Shown in pieces: positions 9,936 to 18,692 of a stretch of DNA of 64,000 nucleotides. Each line of letters opens with the position of its first letter. The first letter of the stretch is position 1. The notes under the pieces were generated by a model, which saw only the letters and a program-made list of their open reading frames with translations, was not told where the DNA came from and ran no database searches. This DNA is from Flavobacterium luteolum (lineage in GTDB: Bacteria > Bacteroidota > Bacteroidia > Flavobacteriales > Flavobacteriaceae): assembly GCF_027111275.1 (NCBI RefSeq), contig NZ_CP114286.1:3768501-3832500 (forward strand). Reading direction: 5' to 3'. The position numbers and the translations under genes were made by a program.

Positions 9936-10871
9936 ATGAAAGTTACCATTGTAGGAGCAGGAAATGTTGGAGCTACATGTGCAGATGTTATTTCTTATAG
10001 AGGAATTGCTAGCGAAGTAGTATTGTTGGATATTAAAGAAGGTTTTGCCGAAGGTAAAGCATTGGATATTACACAATGTGCGACAAATACTGGTTTTAAT
10101 ACTAAAGTATCTGGCGTTACCAACGATTATTCTAAAACTGCAGGAAGCGATGTAGTAGTAATTACATCAGGAATTCCGAGAAAACCAGGAATGACGAGAG
10201 AAGAATTAATTGGTATCAATGCGGGAATTGTTAAAACAGTTGCTGAGAATGTGCTAAAGTATTCTCCTAATACAATTATTGTTGTAGTTTCCAATCCGAT
10301 GGATACCATGACGTATTTGGCTTTAAAAGCTACAGGTCTTCCAAAAAATAGAATTATAGGTATGGGTGGAGCTTTAGATAGTTCTCGTTTTAGAACGTAC
10401 CTTTCATTAGCTTTAGACAAACCAGCAAATGATATTTCGGCAATGGTAATTGGAGGGCATGGAGATACTACTATGATTCCGTTAACGCGTTTAGCTTCTT
10501 ATAACGGTATTCCGGTATCGCAATTTCTTTCAGAAGAAGTATTGCAAAAGGTTGCTGCAGATACAATGGTAGGAGGAGCAACTCTTACAGGTCTTCTAGG
10601 GACTTCTGCTTGGTATGCGCCAGGAGCTTCTGTTGCATATTTAGTAGATAGTATTTTGAACGATCAGAAAAAAATGATTGCATGTTCTGTTTTAGTAGAA
10701 GGAGAATATGGTCAAAATGATATCTGTATAGGAGTGCCTTGTATAATTGGTAAAAACGGTGTGGAAGAAATTCTAGATATAAACTTAAACGATCAGGAAA
10801 AGGCTTTATTTGCGAAAAGTGCAGATGCAGTTCGTAGTATGAATGATGCCTTAAAAACGATTTTAGTATAA
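9936..10871 (+). CDS. mdh: Malate dehydrogenase
   Basis: A 311-residue NAD-dependent malate dehydrogenase of the TCA cycle, of the lactate-dehydrogenase-like type. The Rossmann start is VTIVGAGNVGATCAD (residues 3-17). The substrate loop has GIPRKPGMTREEL, with the Arg that selects dicarboxylates, and the catalytic His is in GGHGDTTMIP (about 174-183). Length and motifs are normal. It is flanked by hairpin terminators on both sides and is probably transcribed alone. Confidence 0.95.
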   Translation: MKVTIVGAGNVGATCADVISYRGIASEVVLLDIKEGFAEGKALDITQCATNTGFNTKVSGVTNDYSKTAGSDVVVITSGIPRKPGMTREELIGINAGIVKTVAENVLKYSPNTIIVVVSNPMDTMTYLALKATGLPKNRIIGMGGALDSSRFRTYLSLALDKPANDISAMVIGGHGDTTMIPLTRLASYNGIPVSQFLSEEVLQKVAADTMVGGATLTGLLGTSAWYAPGASVAYLVDSILNDQKKMIACSVLVEGEYGQNDICIGVPCIIGKNGVEEILDINLNDQEKALFAKSADAVRSMNDALKTILV

Positions 10872-10893
10872 TAAAAACGGCAAAAAAGAAAAG

Positions 10894-10920
10894 AAGCTGC
10901 ACTTTTGCAGCTTTTTTTTT
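10894..10920 (+). terminator. Terminator after mdh
   Basis: AAGCTGCA (10894-10901) pairs with TGCAGCTT (10906-10913), with T continuing to 10920. Confidence 0.85.
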
Positions 10921-10940
10921 GAGATTAATTAATAAATAAA

Positions 10941-10971
10941 TTGGTTAATATTTTCGTTAATTATATATTTG
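10941..10971 (+). promoter_or_regulatory. Putative secDF promoter (TTG-N20-TATATTTG)
   Basis: TTG at 10941-10943 and the -7 box TATATTTG at 10964-10971 are 20 bases apart, fitting the Bacteroidota promoter pattern. This predicts a 5' leader of roughly 120 bases before secDF. Confidence 0.55.
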
Positions 10972-11096
10972 CTCGGTTTAAAAAAAAATTGGTAATTCGT
11001 GATCTCGTTTTTTTGTTTTAAAAAATCATGTCAGGGCTTATTTTATGGGACTTTAAAACAAAAACAAAAATAAAACATAATTAATTTTTAGTAATA

Positions 11097-14087
11097 ATGC
11101 AGAATAAAGGACTTATTAAATTTTTCGCAATTCTATTTGCATTGGTAAGTATTTACCAACTATCATTCACTTTTGTGGCAAATGGTGTCAAAAGTGAAGC
11201 TAAAGCTTTTGCAGGAGATAATCCTGATAAAGAGCTGAAATATTTAGATTCTATTGGTAAAGAAAAAGTATTAAACCTTGGTTTTACTGATTTCACTTAT
11301 AATGAAGTGAAAAACAAACAACTTAATAAAGGTCTTGACTTAGAAGGAGGAATCAACGTAATTCTTCAAATTTCTATTAAAGATGTATTAAAAGGTTTGG
11401 CTAATAATTCTAAAAATCCAGTTTTTAATAAATCATTAGCTGATGCATCTGCAAATTTAGAAGGAAACAAAACGTATTTAAATAAGTTTTTTGAAGCTTT
11501 TGAAGCAAATTCAAAAGGAACTGTAAAACTTGCATCTCCAGATATTTTCGCTAACAGAAGTCTTCAAGGAGAAGGTGGAGTAGACTTTCAAATGTCTGAT
11601 GCGCAAGTTCAAAAAGTTATCAAAAGAAAAGTTGATGAGTCTGTAGAAAGTGCTTTTAAAGTATTAAGAGAGCGTATCGACAAATTTGGTGTTACACAGC
11701 CAAACATCCAGAAATTAGGAGAAACAGGAAGAATCTTAGTAGAGCTTCCAGGTGCTAAGGATGTTGATAGAATTAAAAAATTATTGGGTGGAAAAGCTCA
11801 ATTAGAGTTCTGGGAAACTTATAAAATTGAAGAAATTGGTAACTTCTTAGTTTCTGCTAACGAGGCTTTGAAGAAAACTGAAGTTAAGAAAACTGAAACT
11901 AAAACTGTTGCTAAAGATTCATTAAATGCATTATTAACTGATGCTAAAGATTCTTCAGAAGTTAAAAAAGGAAACAATCCTTTATTTGATAAAATAATTG
12001 GTAACGGTGGTGGACCAGTTTTAGGTTACTTTGCTCCTAAAGATACTGCAACTATCAATGATTATTTTAAAAGACCAGAAATTAGAGTTTTATTGGCAGC
12101 TGACCAACACTATGCAAAATTTGTATGGAGTAAGCCAACAACTATAAAAGATCCAAAAGCTAAAGATGCAAAAAGTGCAGCTGATATCGAAGTTGTAGAA
12201 TTATACGCTTTAAAAGGAAACAGAGACAATACTCCAGCAATGAGCGGTGGTGTCGTAACTGATGCAAAAGATACTTTTGACCAAATGGGTAAACCTGCAG
12301 TTTCTATGCAGATGAACAGCCAAGGTGCTAAAGTTTGGGAAGAACTTACAGGAAGAGCATTCGCTCAAAAAAGCTACATTGCTATTGTATTAGATGATAT
12401 CGTATATTCTGCTCCAGGTGTAACAAGCGGTCCTATTGCTGGAGGAAGATCTGAGATTACGGGTTCATTTGATGTAGCTGAAACTAAAGATTTAGCTAAC
12501 GTATTAAATGCAGGTAAATTACCAGCTTCTGCAGATATTATTCAATCAACTGTTGTAGGTCCATCTTTAGGACAAGCTGCTATTGATGCAGGTACAATTT
12601 CTTCTGTATTAGGTTTCTTATTAGTTTGTGTTTGGATGGTATTCTATTATGGTAAAGCTGGTTGGTATGCAAACCTTGCGTTATTATTAAACTTACTATT
12701 CTTATTCGGAATTATGGCAAGTTTTGGTTTTGTATTGACATTACCAGGTATTGCAGGTATCGTATTAACATTAGGTACTGCGGTAGATGCGAACATTATT
12801 ATCTACGAAAGAGCGAAAGAGGAATTACGTGAAGGAAAATCTCTTTCTGAAGCAGTTCAAGCTTCTTACGGATGGCATGGTGCAATGCGTTCTATTATTG
12901 ATGCTAACGTTACTCACGTTTTAACTGGAGCTATCTTATTCATTTTCGGAACAGGTCCTATTAAAGGTTTCGCATTAACATTATTAATTGGTATCGTAAC
13001 TTCATTGTTTACTTCTATCTTTATTGCTAGAATTTTCATTGACAGAAATATTGCTGGAAAAGGAGATTTAACTTTCTCTACAAACATTACTAAAAACTGG
13101 TTTACAAACTTCCACTTTGACTTTATCAAGATTAAAAAATTCACTTACATCTTCTCTTCAATTGTAGTTGTAGTAAGTTTAGTTTCTATCTTCTTTGTTA
13201 ACGGATTAGATGAAGGTGTTGATTTTGTTGGAGGAAGAACTTTCCAAGTTAAATTCGAAAAACCAGTTGATGCTACTGCAGTTTCAGATGAATTATCTGC
13301 TGCTTTTGGTACGCCAGTTGAAGCTAAAATTTTAGGTGATGATGATCAATTGAAAATCACAACTAAATATAAAATTAAAGAAGACGGTGTAGCAATTGAC
13401 GAAGAAGTAAACCAAAAATTATACGCTGCTTTACAGAAATATTTCCCAAATACAACTTACGATAAATTCATCAACTCATTTGATGGTAAAAAAGTAGGTG
13501 TTTTGCAAGCTTCTAAAGTTGGAGCTTCTATCTCTGAGGATATTAAAACTAACTCTTACTGGGCAGTTCTTGGAGCAATGGCAGTTATTTTCTTATACTT
13601 AATGGTTTCTTTCCGTAAATGGCAATATTCATTAGGTGCGATTGCAGCTGTTGCACACGACGTAATCTTCGTATTAGGAGTTTACTCATTATGCTACAAA
13701 TTCATGCCATTCCACATGGAAATGGATCAGCACTTTATCGCTGCGATCTTAACAGTAATTGGTTACTCTATGAACGATACTGTAATTGTATTTGACAGGG
13801 TGAGAGAGTTTATCATCGGAAACCGTAAAGGAAGTTTCGAAGATATCGTAAACGCTTCTATTAATACTACATTATCTAGAACATTGAATACATCATTAAT
13901 GATGATCATCGTGTTATTAACGATGTTTATCTTCGGTGGAGAATCTATCAGAGGATTTATCTTCGCGATGTTAATTGGTATTATCGTTGGTACTTACTCT
14001 TCATTGTTTATCGCTACGCCAGTATTGGTTGACACGATTTCAAGTGATGAGAAACATACAATTGAAGACAAACACAATAAGGCATAA
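11097..14087 (+). CDS. secDF: Protein translocase subunit SecDF, fused
   Basis: A 996-residue inner-membrane fusion of SecD and SecF, which uses the proton motive force to help SecYEG complete protein export. The SecD part has an N-terminal TM, KGLDLEGGINV (a DLKGG-like motif), a large periplasmic domain and a TM block with TLGTAVDANIIIYERAKEE. The SecF part starts about residue 690 with VDFVGGRTFQVKF and ends with YSMNDTVIVFDRVREF and its TM bundle. Fused SecDF is usual in Bacteroidota. A Lys/Thr-rich insert near residues 255-290 looks like a flexible linker. Terminators lie on both sides. Confidence 0.97.
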   Translation: MQNKGLIKFFAILFALVSIYQLSFTFVANGVKSEAKAFAGDNPDKELKYLDSIGKEKVLNLGFTDFTYNEVKNKQLNKGLDLEGGINVILQISIKDVLKGLANNSKNPVFNKSLADASANLEGNKTYLNKFFEAFEANSKGTVKLASPDIFANRSLQGEGGVDFQMSDAQVQKVIKRKVDESVESAFKVLRERIDKFGVTQPNIQKLGETGRILVELPGAKDVDRIKKLLGGKAQLEFWETYKIEEIGNFLVSANEALKKTEVKKTETKTVAKDSLNALLTDAKDSSEVKKGNNPLFDKIIGNGGGPVLGYFAPKDTATINDYFKRPEIRVLLAADQHYAKFVWSKPTTIKDPKAKDAKSAADIEVVELYALKGNRDNTPAMSGGVVTDAKDTFDQMGKPAVSMQMNSQGAKVWEELTGRAFAQKSYIAIVLDDIVYSAPGVTSGPIAGGRSEITGSFDVAETKDLANVLNAGKLPASADIIQSTVVGPSLGQAAIDAGTISSVLGFLLVCVWMVFYYGKAGWYANLALLLNLLFLFGIMASFGFVLTLPGIAGIVLTLGTAVDANIIIYERAKEELREGKSLSEAVQASYGWHGAMRSIIDANVTHVLTGAILFIFGTGPIKGFALTLLIGIVTSLFTSIFIARIFIDRNIAGKGDLTFSTNITKNWFTNFHFDFIKIKKFTYIFSSIVVVVSLVSIFFVNGLDEGVDFVGGRTFQVKFEKPVDATAVSDELSAAFGTPVEAKILGDDDQLKITTKYKIKEDGVAIDEEVNQKLYAALQKYFPNTTYDKFINSFDGKKVGVLQASKVGASISEDIKTNSYWAVLGAMAVIFLYLMVSFRKWQYSLGAIAAVAHDVIFVLGVYSLCYKFMPFHMEMDQHFIAAILTVIGYSMNDTVIVFDRVREFIIGNRKGSFEDIVNASINTTLSRTLNTSLMMIIVLLTMFIFGGESIRGFIFAMLIGIIVGTYSSLFIATPVLVDTISSDEKHTIEDKHNKA

Positions 14088-14110
14088 TTAAAAACCTTAT
14101 TCTAAATAAA

Positions 14111-14143
14111 AAAAAGATCCAGTGAAAGCTGGATCTTTTTTTT
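14111..14143 (+). terminator. Terminator after secDF
   Basis: AAAGATCCAG (14113-14122) pairs with CTGGATCTTT (14129-14138), with T to 14143. Confidence 0.85.
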
Positions 14144-14173
14144 ATGTTTGTATCTGCCAACCCAAAACAAATT

Positions 14174-14788
14174 ATGATTCTAAGACAAATATTCTTTGTA
14201 CTTTTTTTATTCGCGGTATTCCAGCTTAAAGCGCAAGAGAAAAGCAGTAATTTCAGAGTAGGTTTGAGTTATGGTTTTGGAAGTGAATTTAGTAACACGG
14301 ATTATACTTTTGAAAATCATTTTTATAAAGCACAACTCTATTACAAAATAAAAGAGACTACGAATTTTGTTTATGAAGTTTTAATTCAACCCGAAATCAA
14401 TTTTGGAAAGCACCAATTGCTGAATTATTATTTTGTAAAGCCAGAGACACCCAATTTCGAGCAGAAAAGAATAGAATATATGAGACTAAAAGAGGTGAGG
14501 GAATATGTTCTTAATGTTGGTTTTATGGTTAGAAAACCCATTGGTAAGATCTTTTCGGTTTATGCATTAGGAAGTGTTGGTCCACTTATTACAGATACGG
14601 AAACAGAAAGAATGTCTAAAGGTTTTGCTTTTGCCGATGTTTTTGCGCTTGGTTTTACTGTTGATTACAATAAATTCCGGTTTGATGTGCGTCCTAGTGT
14701 GAGGCATGTTTCGAATGCTGGTTTAGGAAGCAGTAATGCGGGTTATAACACCAAGAATATCGAATTTGGTATTTCGTGTCAGTTATAA
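14174..14788 (+). CDS. PagL-like lipid A deacylase / acyloxyacyl hydrolase family outer membrane protein
   Basis: A 204-residue protein from ATG 14174; the upstream ATG at 14144 touches the secDF terminator, so it is disfavoured. Residues 1-21 are a signal peptide ending LKAQ. The remainder is a small beta-barrel. Near the end, RHVSNAGLGSSNAGYN carries the His-x-Ser pair of PagL lipid A 3-O-deacylase (His178, Ser180). The third catalytic residue of PagL, a Glu after N-G, is Asn192 here, so activity is not certain. If active, it would trim the 3-O acyl chain of lipid A in the outer membrane. It converges on lgt with a shared terminator. Confidence 0.75.
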   Translation: MILRQIFFVLFLFAVFQLKAQEKSSNFRVGLSYGFGSEFSNTDYTFENHFYKAQLYYKIKETTNFVYEVLIQPEINFGKHQLLNYYFVKPETPNFEQKRIEYMRLKEVREYVLNVGFMVRKPIGKIFSVYALGSVGPLITDTETERMSKGFAFADVFALGFTVDYNKFRFDVRPSVRHVSNAGLGSSNAGYNTKNIEFGISCQL

Positions 14789-14792
14789 AAAG

Positions 14793-14826
14793 AAAAAGCC
14801 CAATATTTTAATATTGGGCTTTTTTT
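14793..14826. terminator. Bidirectional terminator between the PagL-like gene and lgt
   Basis: GCCCAATATT (14798-14807) pairs with AATATTGGGC (14810-14819), with A-run before and T-run after, so it can serve both converging genes. Confidence 0.85.
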
Positions 14827-14843
14827 ATAATTGTAATTTTTTT

Positions 14844-15776
14844 TTATGATTCTGCTAAAGGATTTCTCTGTGCTCTAATGACAAAGAAAAGCCCGATAAT
14901 GATAAATGGTATGCTTAACCATTGTCCTGTTGAAAATAAGCCTAATTCGCTCTCAAAACCGCCTTGACTTTCTTTTACAAACTCCACGATGAAACGTACA
15001 ACGAATAAAAGCACTAAAAACAATCCGAATAATAGACCAGATTTAAGTCTTGCATTTGTTTTCCAGTATAAAAAGTATAGAATAGCAAAAACAAAAACAT
15101 AACAGATTGCTTCGTAAAGCTGAGTAGGATGTCTTGAAGGTACTTCGGCTAATAAATTAGCAAATCTTGGGTCTGAAACAATCGCATTATAAGCTTCTTT
15201 TGGATCTGCTATTCCTGTTTTTTGAACTGCTTCAGCCTTACTGAATTTATCATGAAGGAAACGGATTCCAAAAGCAGAGTCAGTTTCGTTTCCGATAATT
15301 TCTGAGTTAAAGAAATTCCCTAAACGAACAAAGATAGCGCCGCTCGCAACTGGAATTACAACACGGTCTAAAATCCATAATAACGGACGCTTTAATATTT
15401 TTTTACTGTAATAATACATGGCAACAATAATCGCAATTGCTGCTCCGTGACTTGCTAATCCTTGGAAACCAGTAAATTGAAATTCTGGTTCGAATCTAAT
15501 TGGAAGGAAAATTTCTAGTAAATGATTTCTGAAATATTCCCAATCGTAAAATAAAACATGACCTAAACGAGCTCCAATTAAAGTGGCTAATACTGTCCAA
15601 ACAAATAAAGAATCTAGTTTTTCTATTGATTCGTTTTCTCTTTCGAACATCTTTTTCATTAGGAACCATCCTAAACCAAAAGCAATTACAAACATTAAGC
15701 TGTAATAGCGAATCATAAAAAATCCTAAGTTGATTCCCTCAGAAGGATTCCAAACTAAATTTAAGGCGTGTGTCAT
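14844..15776 (-). CDS. lgt: Prolipoprotein diacylglyceryl transferase
   Basis: A 310-residue inner-membrane enzyme that moves diacylglycerol from phosphatidylglycerol onto the lipobox Cys of prolipoproteins. Seven or so hydrophobic segments are visible. Family motifs are LGARLGHVLFYDW, ASHGAAIAI (the His loop), the signature RLGNFFNSEIIG and HPTQLYEA. The many lipoproteins in this window would be its substrates. It lies downstream of yidD in a minus-strand group, with a gap of 65 bases. Confidence 0.93.
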   Translation of the reverse strand: MTHALNLVWNPSEGINLGFFMIRYYSLMFVIAFGLGWFLMKKMFERENESIEKLDSLFVWTVLATLIGARLGHVLFYDWEYFRNHLLEIFLPIRFEPEFQFTGFQGLASHGAAIAIIVAMYYYSKKILKRPLLWILDRVVIPVASGAIFVRLGNFFNSEIIGNETDSAFGIRFLHDKFSKAEAVQKTGIADPKEAYNAIVSDPRFANLLAEVPSRHPTQLYEAICYVFVFAILYFLYWKTNARLKSGLLFGLFLVLLFVVRFIVEFVKESQGGFESELGLFSTGQWLSIPFIIIGLFFVIRAQRNPLAES

Positions 15777-15841
15777 GTATTGATTTTTTTTATATAGCTG
15801 TAAAAATAAATATTTAATGTAAAGTACCGCTTTCTAAAAAG

Positions 15842-16090
15842 TTAATGTTTGTGGTTGCATTTCTTTTCTGGTACAGGATCATATCCGCTTCTTCCCCAAG
15901 GGTGGCAGCTTAAGATGCGTTTAATACCTAAAAAACCACCATAGAACAATCCGTGAATTTGCAGTGCTTGAATCATATAAGTTGAACAAGTTGGTTCAAA
16001 TCTGCAGGCGGCAGGTGTAAAAGGCGAAATAGCAGTCTGATAAAAACGGACTAACAATACAAAGGGATATATTAGAATTTTTGAAAACAT
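15842..16090 (-). CDS. yidD: Membrane protein insertion efficiency factor YidD
   Basis: An 82-residue protein from the ATG at 16090; the longer reading frame upstream runs through a palindromic repeat and is not credible. It is recognised by the YidD pattern: [22 protein letters not shown] (split here as [12 protein letters not shown] and CRFEPTCS), then [21 protein letters not shown]. It is a membrane-associated helper of YidC-dependent insertion. It lies between cysS and lgt on the minus strand, separated from cysS by a palindrome. Confidence 0.92.
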   Translation of the reverse strand: MFSKILIYPFVLLVRFYQTAISPFTPAACRFEPTCSTYMIQALQIHGLFYGGFLGIKRILSCHPWGRSGYDPVPEKKCNHKH

Positions 16091-16113
16091 ATTTTTTGTA
16101 TCAGTTAGTTTAT

Positions 16114-16196
16114 AGTGGTCAGTGTTCAGTTTTTTAATGTTTGGATTCAAACTTTGAATCGAGTGAGGACTTAAAAAAAACTGAACACTGATCACT
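16114..16196. repeat. Inverted repeat between cysS and yidD
   Basis: AGTGGTCAGTGTTCAGTTTT at 16114 onward pairs with the arm at 16173-16196 (CTGAACACTGATCACT). A smaller hairpin GATTCAAA/TTTGAATC lies in the loop. It may end cysS transcription; the arms have T- or A-runs but are longer than a normal terminator. Confidence 0.7.
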
Positions 16197-16200
16197 TTTT

Positions 16201-17682
16201 TTATTGAATGCTAAACGTAGTTCCTTCTTTTCCGTCTTTAAGCTGAATTCCTAAAGCTATTAATTGATCGCGAATCTGGTCAGAAAGCGCAAAGTTTTTA
16301 TCTGCTCTCGCTTGATTTCTCATTTCGATAAGCATGTTTACCACGCCATCCAATTTGTCGCTATCGCCATCGGCAGCTTTGTCATCGCTAAGTCCTAAAA
16401 CGTCAAAAACAAAAGCGTTTACTGCTGTTTTGAAATCGTTTAAATCATCAGCAGAGATCGTTTCTTTGCCATCTTTTAATAGATTGATATAACGAACGGC
16501 TTCAAACAATTGCGCAATTAAAATTGGCGTATTGAAATCGTCATTCATAGCGTCGTAGCAAAGCTGTTTCCATGCTGCAAAATCTATAGAGCTAGAAGCA
16601 CTTGCATTGATATTTGGTAAAGCATCTAGTGCTTCCATTAATCTTTTGTATCCTTTCTCAGCTGCAACAATGGCATCATCAGAAAAGTCTAAAATACTTC
16701 TGTAATGCGCTTGAAGCATGAAAAAGCGAGTTACAGAAGCAGAAAAAGGTTTACTTAAAATATTATTATCTCCGCTTAAAATCTCACCTGGAAGAATGTT
16801 GTTTCCAGTTGATTTTGCCATTTTCTTTCCGTTTAAGGTAAGCATATTGGCATGCATCCAGTAATTTACTGGTGCTTGACCAGTGCAAGCTTCGTTTTGA
16901 GCAATTTCACATTCGTGGTGAGGGAATTTTAAATCCATTCCGCCTCCGTGAATGTCAAAATGATTTCCAAGATATTTGGTGCTCATTGCCGTACATTCTA
17001 GATGCCATCCTGGGAAACCATCGCTCCAAGGAGAAGGCCATCTCATAATATGTTCTGGCTCTGCTTTTTTCCACAACGCAAAATCCTGTGGATTTCTCTT
17101 GTCCGACTGTCCGTCAAGATCACGCGTGTTAACTAACATATCATCGATATTTCTACCGCTTAAAATACCGTAATTATTAGTCTCGTTATATTTTACAACA
17201 TCAAAATATACCGATCCATTAGCTACATAAGCGATGCCTTTATCGATAATTTTTTTAATAATTTCAATCTGTTCAATAATATGTCCAGTTGCTGTAGGCT
17301 CGATACTTGGCGGTAAAAAGTTGAACGCTTTTAGAATGTTATGAAAATCAACAGTATAACGCTGTACTACTTCCATTGGTTCCAATTGTTCTAAACGTGC
17401 TTTTTTAGCAATTTTATCTTCACCTTCATCCACATCATCTACAATATGTCCAACATCGGTGATATTTCGAACATAACGAACTTTATAATCCAAATGAAGA
17501 AAATATCTAAAAATTACATCAAAAGACATAAAAGTTCTCACGTTTCCTAAATGGACATTACTATATACGGTAGGTCCACAAACATACATTCCAACATTTC
17601 CATCATGGATGGGTTTGAAATCTTCTTTTTCGCCAGAAAGCGAATTGTATATTTTGAGCGGTTGACTGCTATATAGTGGCAT
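16201..17682 (-). CDS. cysS: Cysteinyl-tRNA synthetase
   Basis: A 493-residue class I aminoacyl-tRNA synthetase that charges tRNA-Cys. Seen: [18 protein letters not shown] with a HIGH-type motif (HLGN), the zinc site residues in [24 protein letters not shown], and the KMSKS motif as KMAKSTGN. The C-terminal DALR-like part is complete and ends [20 protein letters not shown]. An RNA-like structured element ends about 20 bases before its start, on the same strand, and folE lies upstream. Confidence 0.97.
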   Translation of the reverse strand: MPLYSSQPLKIYNSLSGEKEDFKPIHDGNVGMYVCGPTVYSNVHLGNVRTFMSFDVIFRYFLHLDYKVRYVRNITDVGHIVDDVDEGEDKIAKKARLEQLEPMEVVQRYTVDFHNILKAFNFLPPSIEPTATGHIIEQIEIIKKIIDKGIAYVANGSVYFDVVKYNETNNYGILSGRNIDDMLVNTRDLDGQSDKRNPQDFALWKKAEPEHIMRWPSPWSDGFPGWHLECTAMSTKYLGNHFDIHGGGMDLKFPHHECEIAQNEACTGQAPVNYWMHANMLTLNGKKMAKSTGNNILPGEILSGDNNILSKPFSASVTRFFMLQAHYRSILDFSDDAIVAAEKGYKRLMEALDALPNINASASSSIDFAAWKQLCYDAMNDDFNTPILIAQLFEAVRYINLLKDGKETISADDLNDFKTAVNAFVFDVLGLSDDKAADGDSDKLDGVVNMLIEMRNQARADKNFALSDQIRDQLIALGIQLKDGKEGTTFSIQ

Positions 17683-17701
17683 ATTTTTTAGTTGATTTTT
17701 T

Positions 17702-17785
17702 TTAGAAGCTATTCCTACTGTACGCTGTATCTTTTATCTCGTTTCAAAACGAAACCATAAAAGGATGTTGCATCCATTAGGGCTA
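17702..17785 (-). ncRNA. Structured RNA-like element, copy 1 (upstream of cysS)
   Basis: Read on the minus strand, the element begins TAGCCCTAATGGATGCAACA and goes through a hairpin to AAAAGATACAGCG and GTAGGAATAGCTTCTA. Outer pairing is AGC (17782-17784) with GCT (17707-17709) and CCTA (17778-17781) with TAGG (17714-17717), with an AATA bulge. The core hairpin is CTTTTAT/ATAAAAG with an inner GTTTC/GAAAC. A second copy lies at 61769-61892. It may match a catalogued Bacteroidota RNA motif such as Flavo-1, which I could not check. It lies in the folE-cysS gap. Confidence 0.6.
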
Positions 17786-17815
17786 GATTATAAATATAAT
17801 AGAAATATTGTATAA

Positions 17816-18487
17816 TTAGAACTGAGTGTCTAGTTTAATATAGTCAAGAAATTCTCTCTTCGTTTGAGGATCTTTGAATTTTCCGCCGAACTCAGAAGTT
17901 ACTGTACTGCTTTCGATATCTTTAATTCCGCGAGAATTTACGCAAAGGTGTTTTGCGTCGATCACACAGGCAACATCTTCTGTTCCTAGCGCTTTTTGAA
18001 GTTCCTGAACAATCTGCATTGTAAGACGCTCCTGTACTTGAGGTCTTTTAGCATAATACTCAACGATACGATTCATTTTTGATAAACCAATCACACGTCC
18101 GCTTGAGATATAAGCCACGTGAGCACGTCCAATAATTGGCAGTAGATGGTGTTCGCAAGTAGAATAAACTGTAATGTTTTTTTCTACAAGCATTTCGCCA
18201 TATTTGTAATTATTGTCAAAAGTGGAAGCTTTTGGCTGTTTTGCAGGATTAAGACCTCCAAAAATTTCTTTTACAAACATTTTTGCAACTCGGTTTGGAG
18301 TTCCTTTAATGCTGTCATCTGTCAAATCCATTCCTAATGTTTGCAGAATGCTTTCGACATCTTTTTTAATTTTTTCTATTTTTTCTTCATCAGTGATGTC
18401 AAAAGCATCCTCTCTTAAAGGGTTTTTTGCATTACTGCTGAAGTGACTGTCACCTATTTCGTCTAAAAAATCTTCGTTATTTATCAT
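17816..18487 (-). CDS. folE: GTP cyclohydrolase I
   Basis: A 223-residue enzyme that converts GTP to dihydroneopterin triphosphate, the first step of folate and pterin synthesis. The zinc and active-site segment YSTCEHHLLPIIGRAHVAY and the second Cys in DAKHLCVNSRGI are present, as is the end motif TVTSEFGGKF. The first 35 residues are an acidic extension. It is probably the first gene of the minus-strand folE-cysS-yidD-lgt run, though the RNA-like element and repeats between them may separate the transcripts. Confidence 0.96.
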   Translation of the reverse strand: MINNEDFLDEIGDSHFSSNAKNPLREDAFDITDEEKIEKIKKDVESILQTLGMDLTDDSIKGTPNRVAKMFVKEIFGGLNPAKQPKASTFDNNYKYGEMLVEKNITVYSTCEHHLLPIIGRAHVAYISSGRVIGLSKMNRIVEYYAKRPQVQERLTMQIVQELQKALGTEDVACVIDAKHLCVNSRGIKDIESSTVTSEFGGKFKDPQTKREFLDYIKLDTQF

Positions 18488-18634
18488 TAAGAACTACTAT
18501 TATAATGTGGTATATCTTTTTAAGGCGGTAAAGATAATTAATAAATAGGAAACCTATTCTATGGTTTTTAGGATTTAATTGCTGCTTTTTGGATATAATT
18601 TAAAATTTGAAGATAAATACTATTATAAAAAATA

Positions 18635-18671
18635 AAAAAAGACAACAACGAAAAACGTTATTGTCTTTTTA
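18635..18671 (-). terminator. Terminator of the aminotransferase gene
   Basis: AAGACAACAACG and CGTTATTGTCTT form a hairpin with one mismatch; on the minus strand it is followed by a T-rich tract. It lies just past the stop of the gene at 18693. Confidence 0.7.
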
Positions 18672-18692
18672 AAGTGTATTATAATGAATTGA

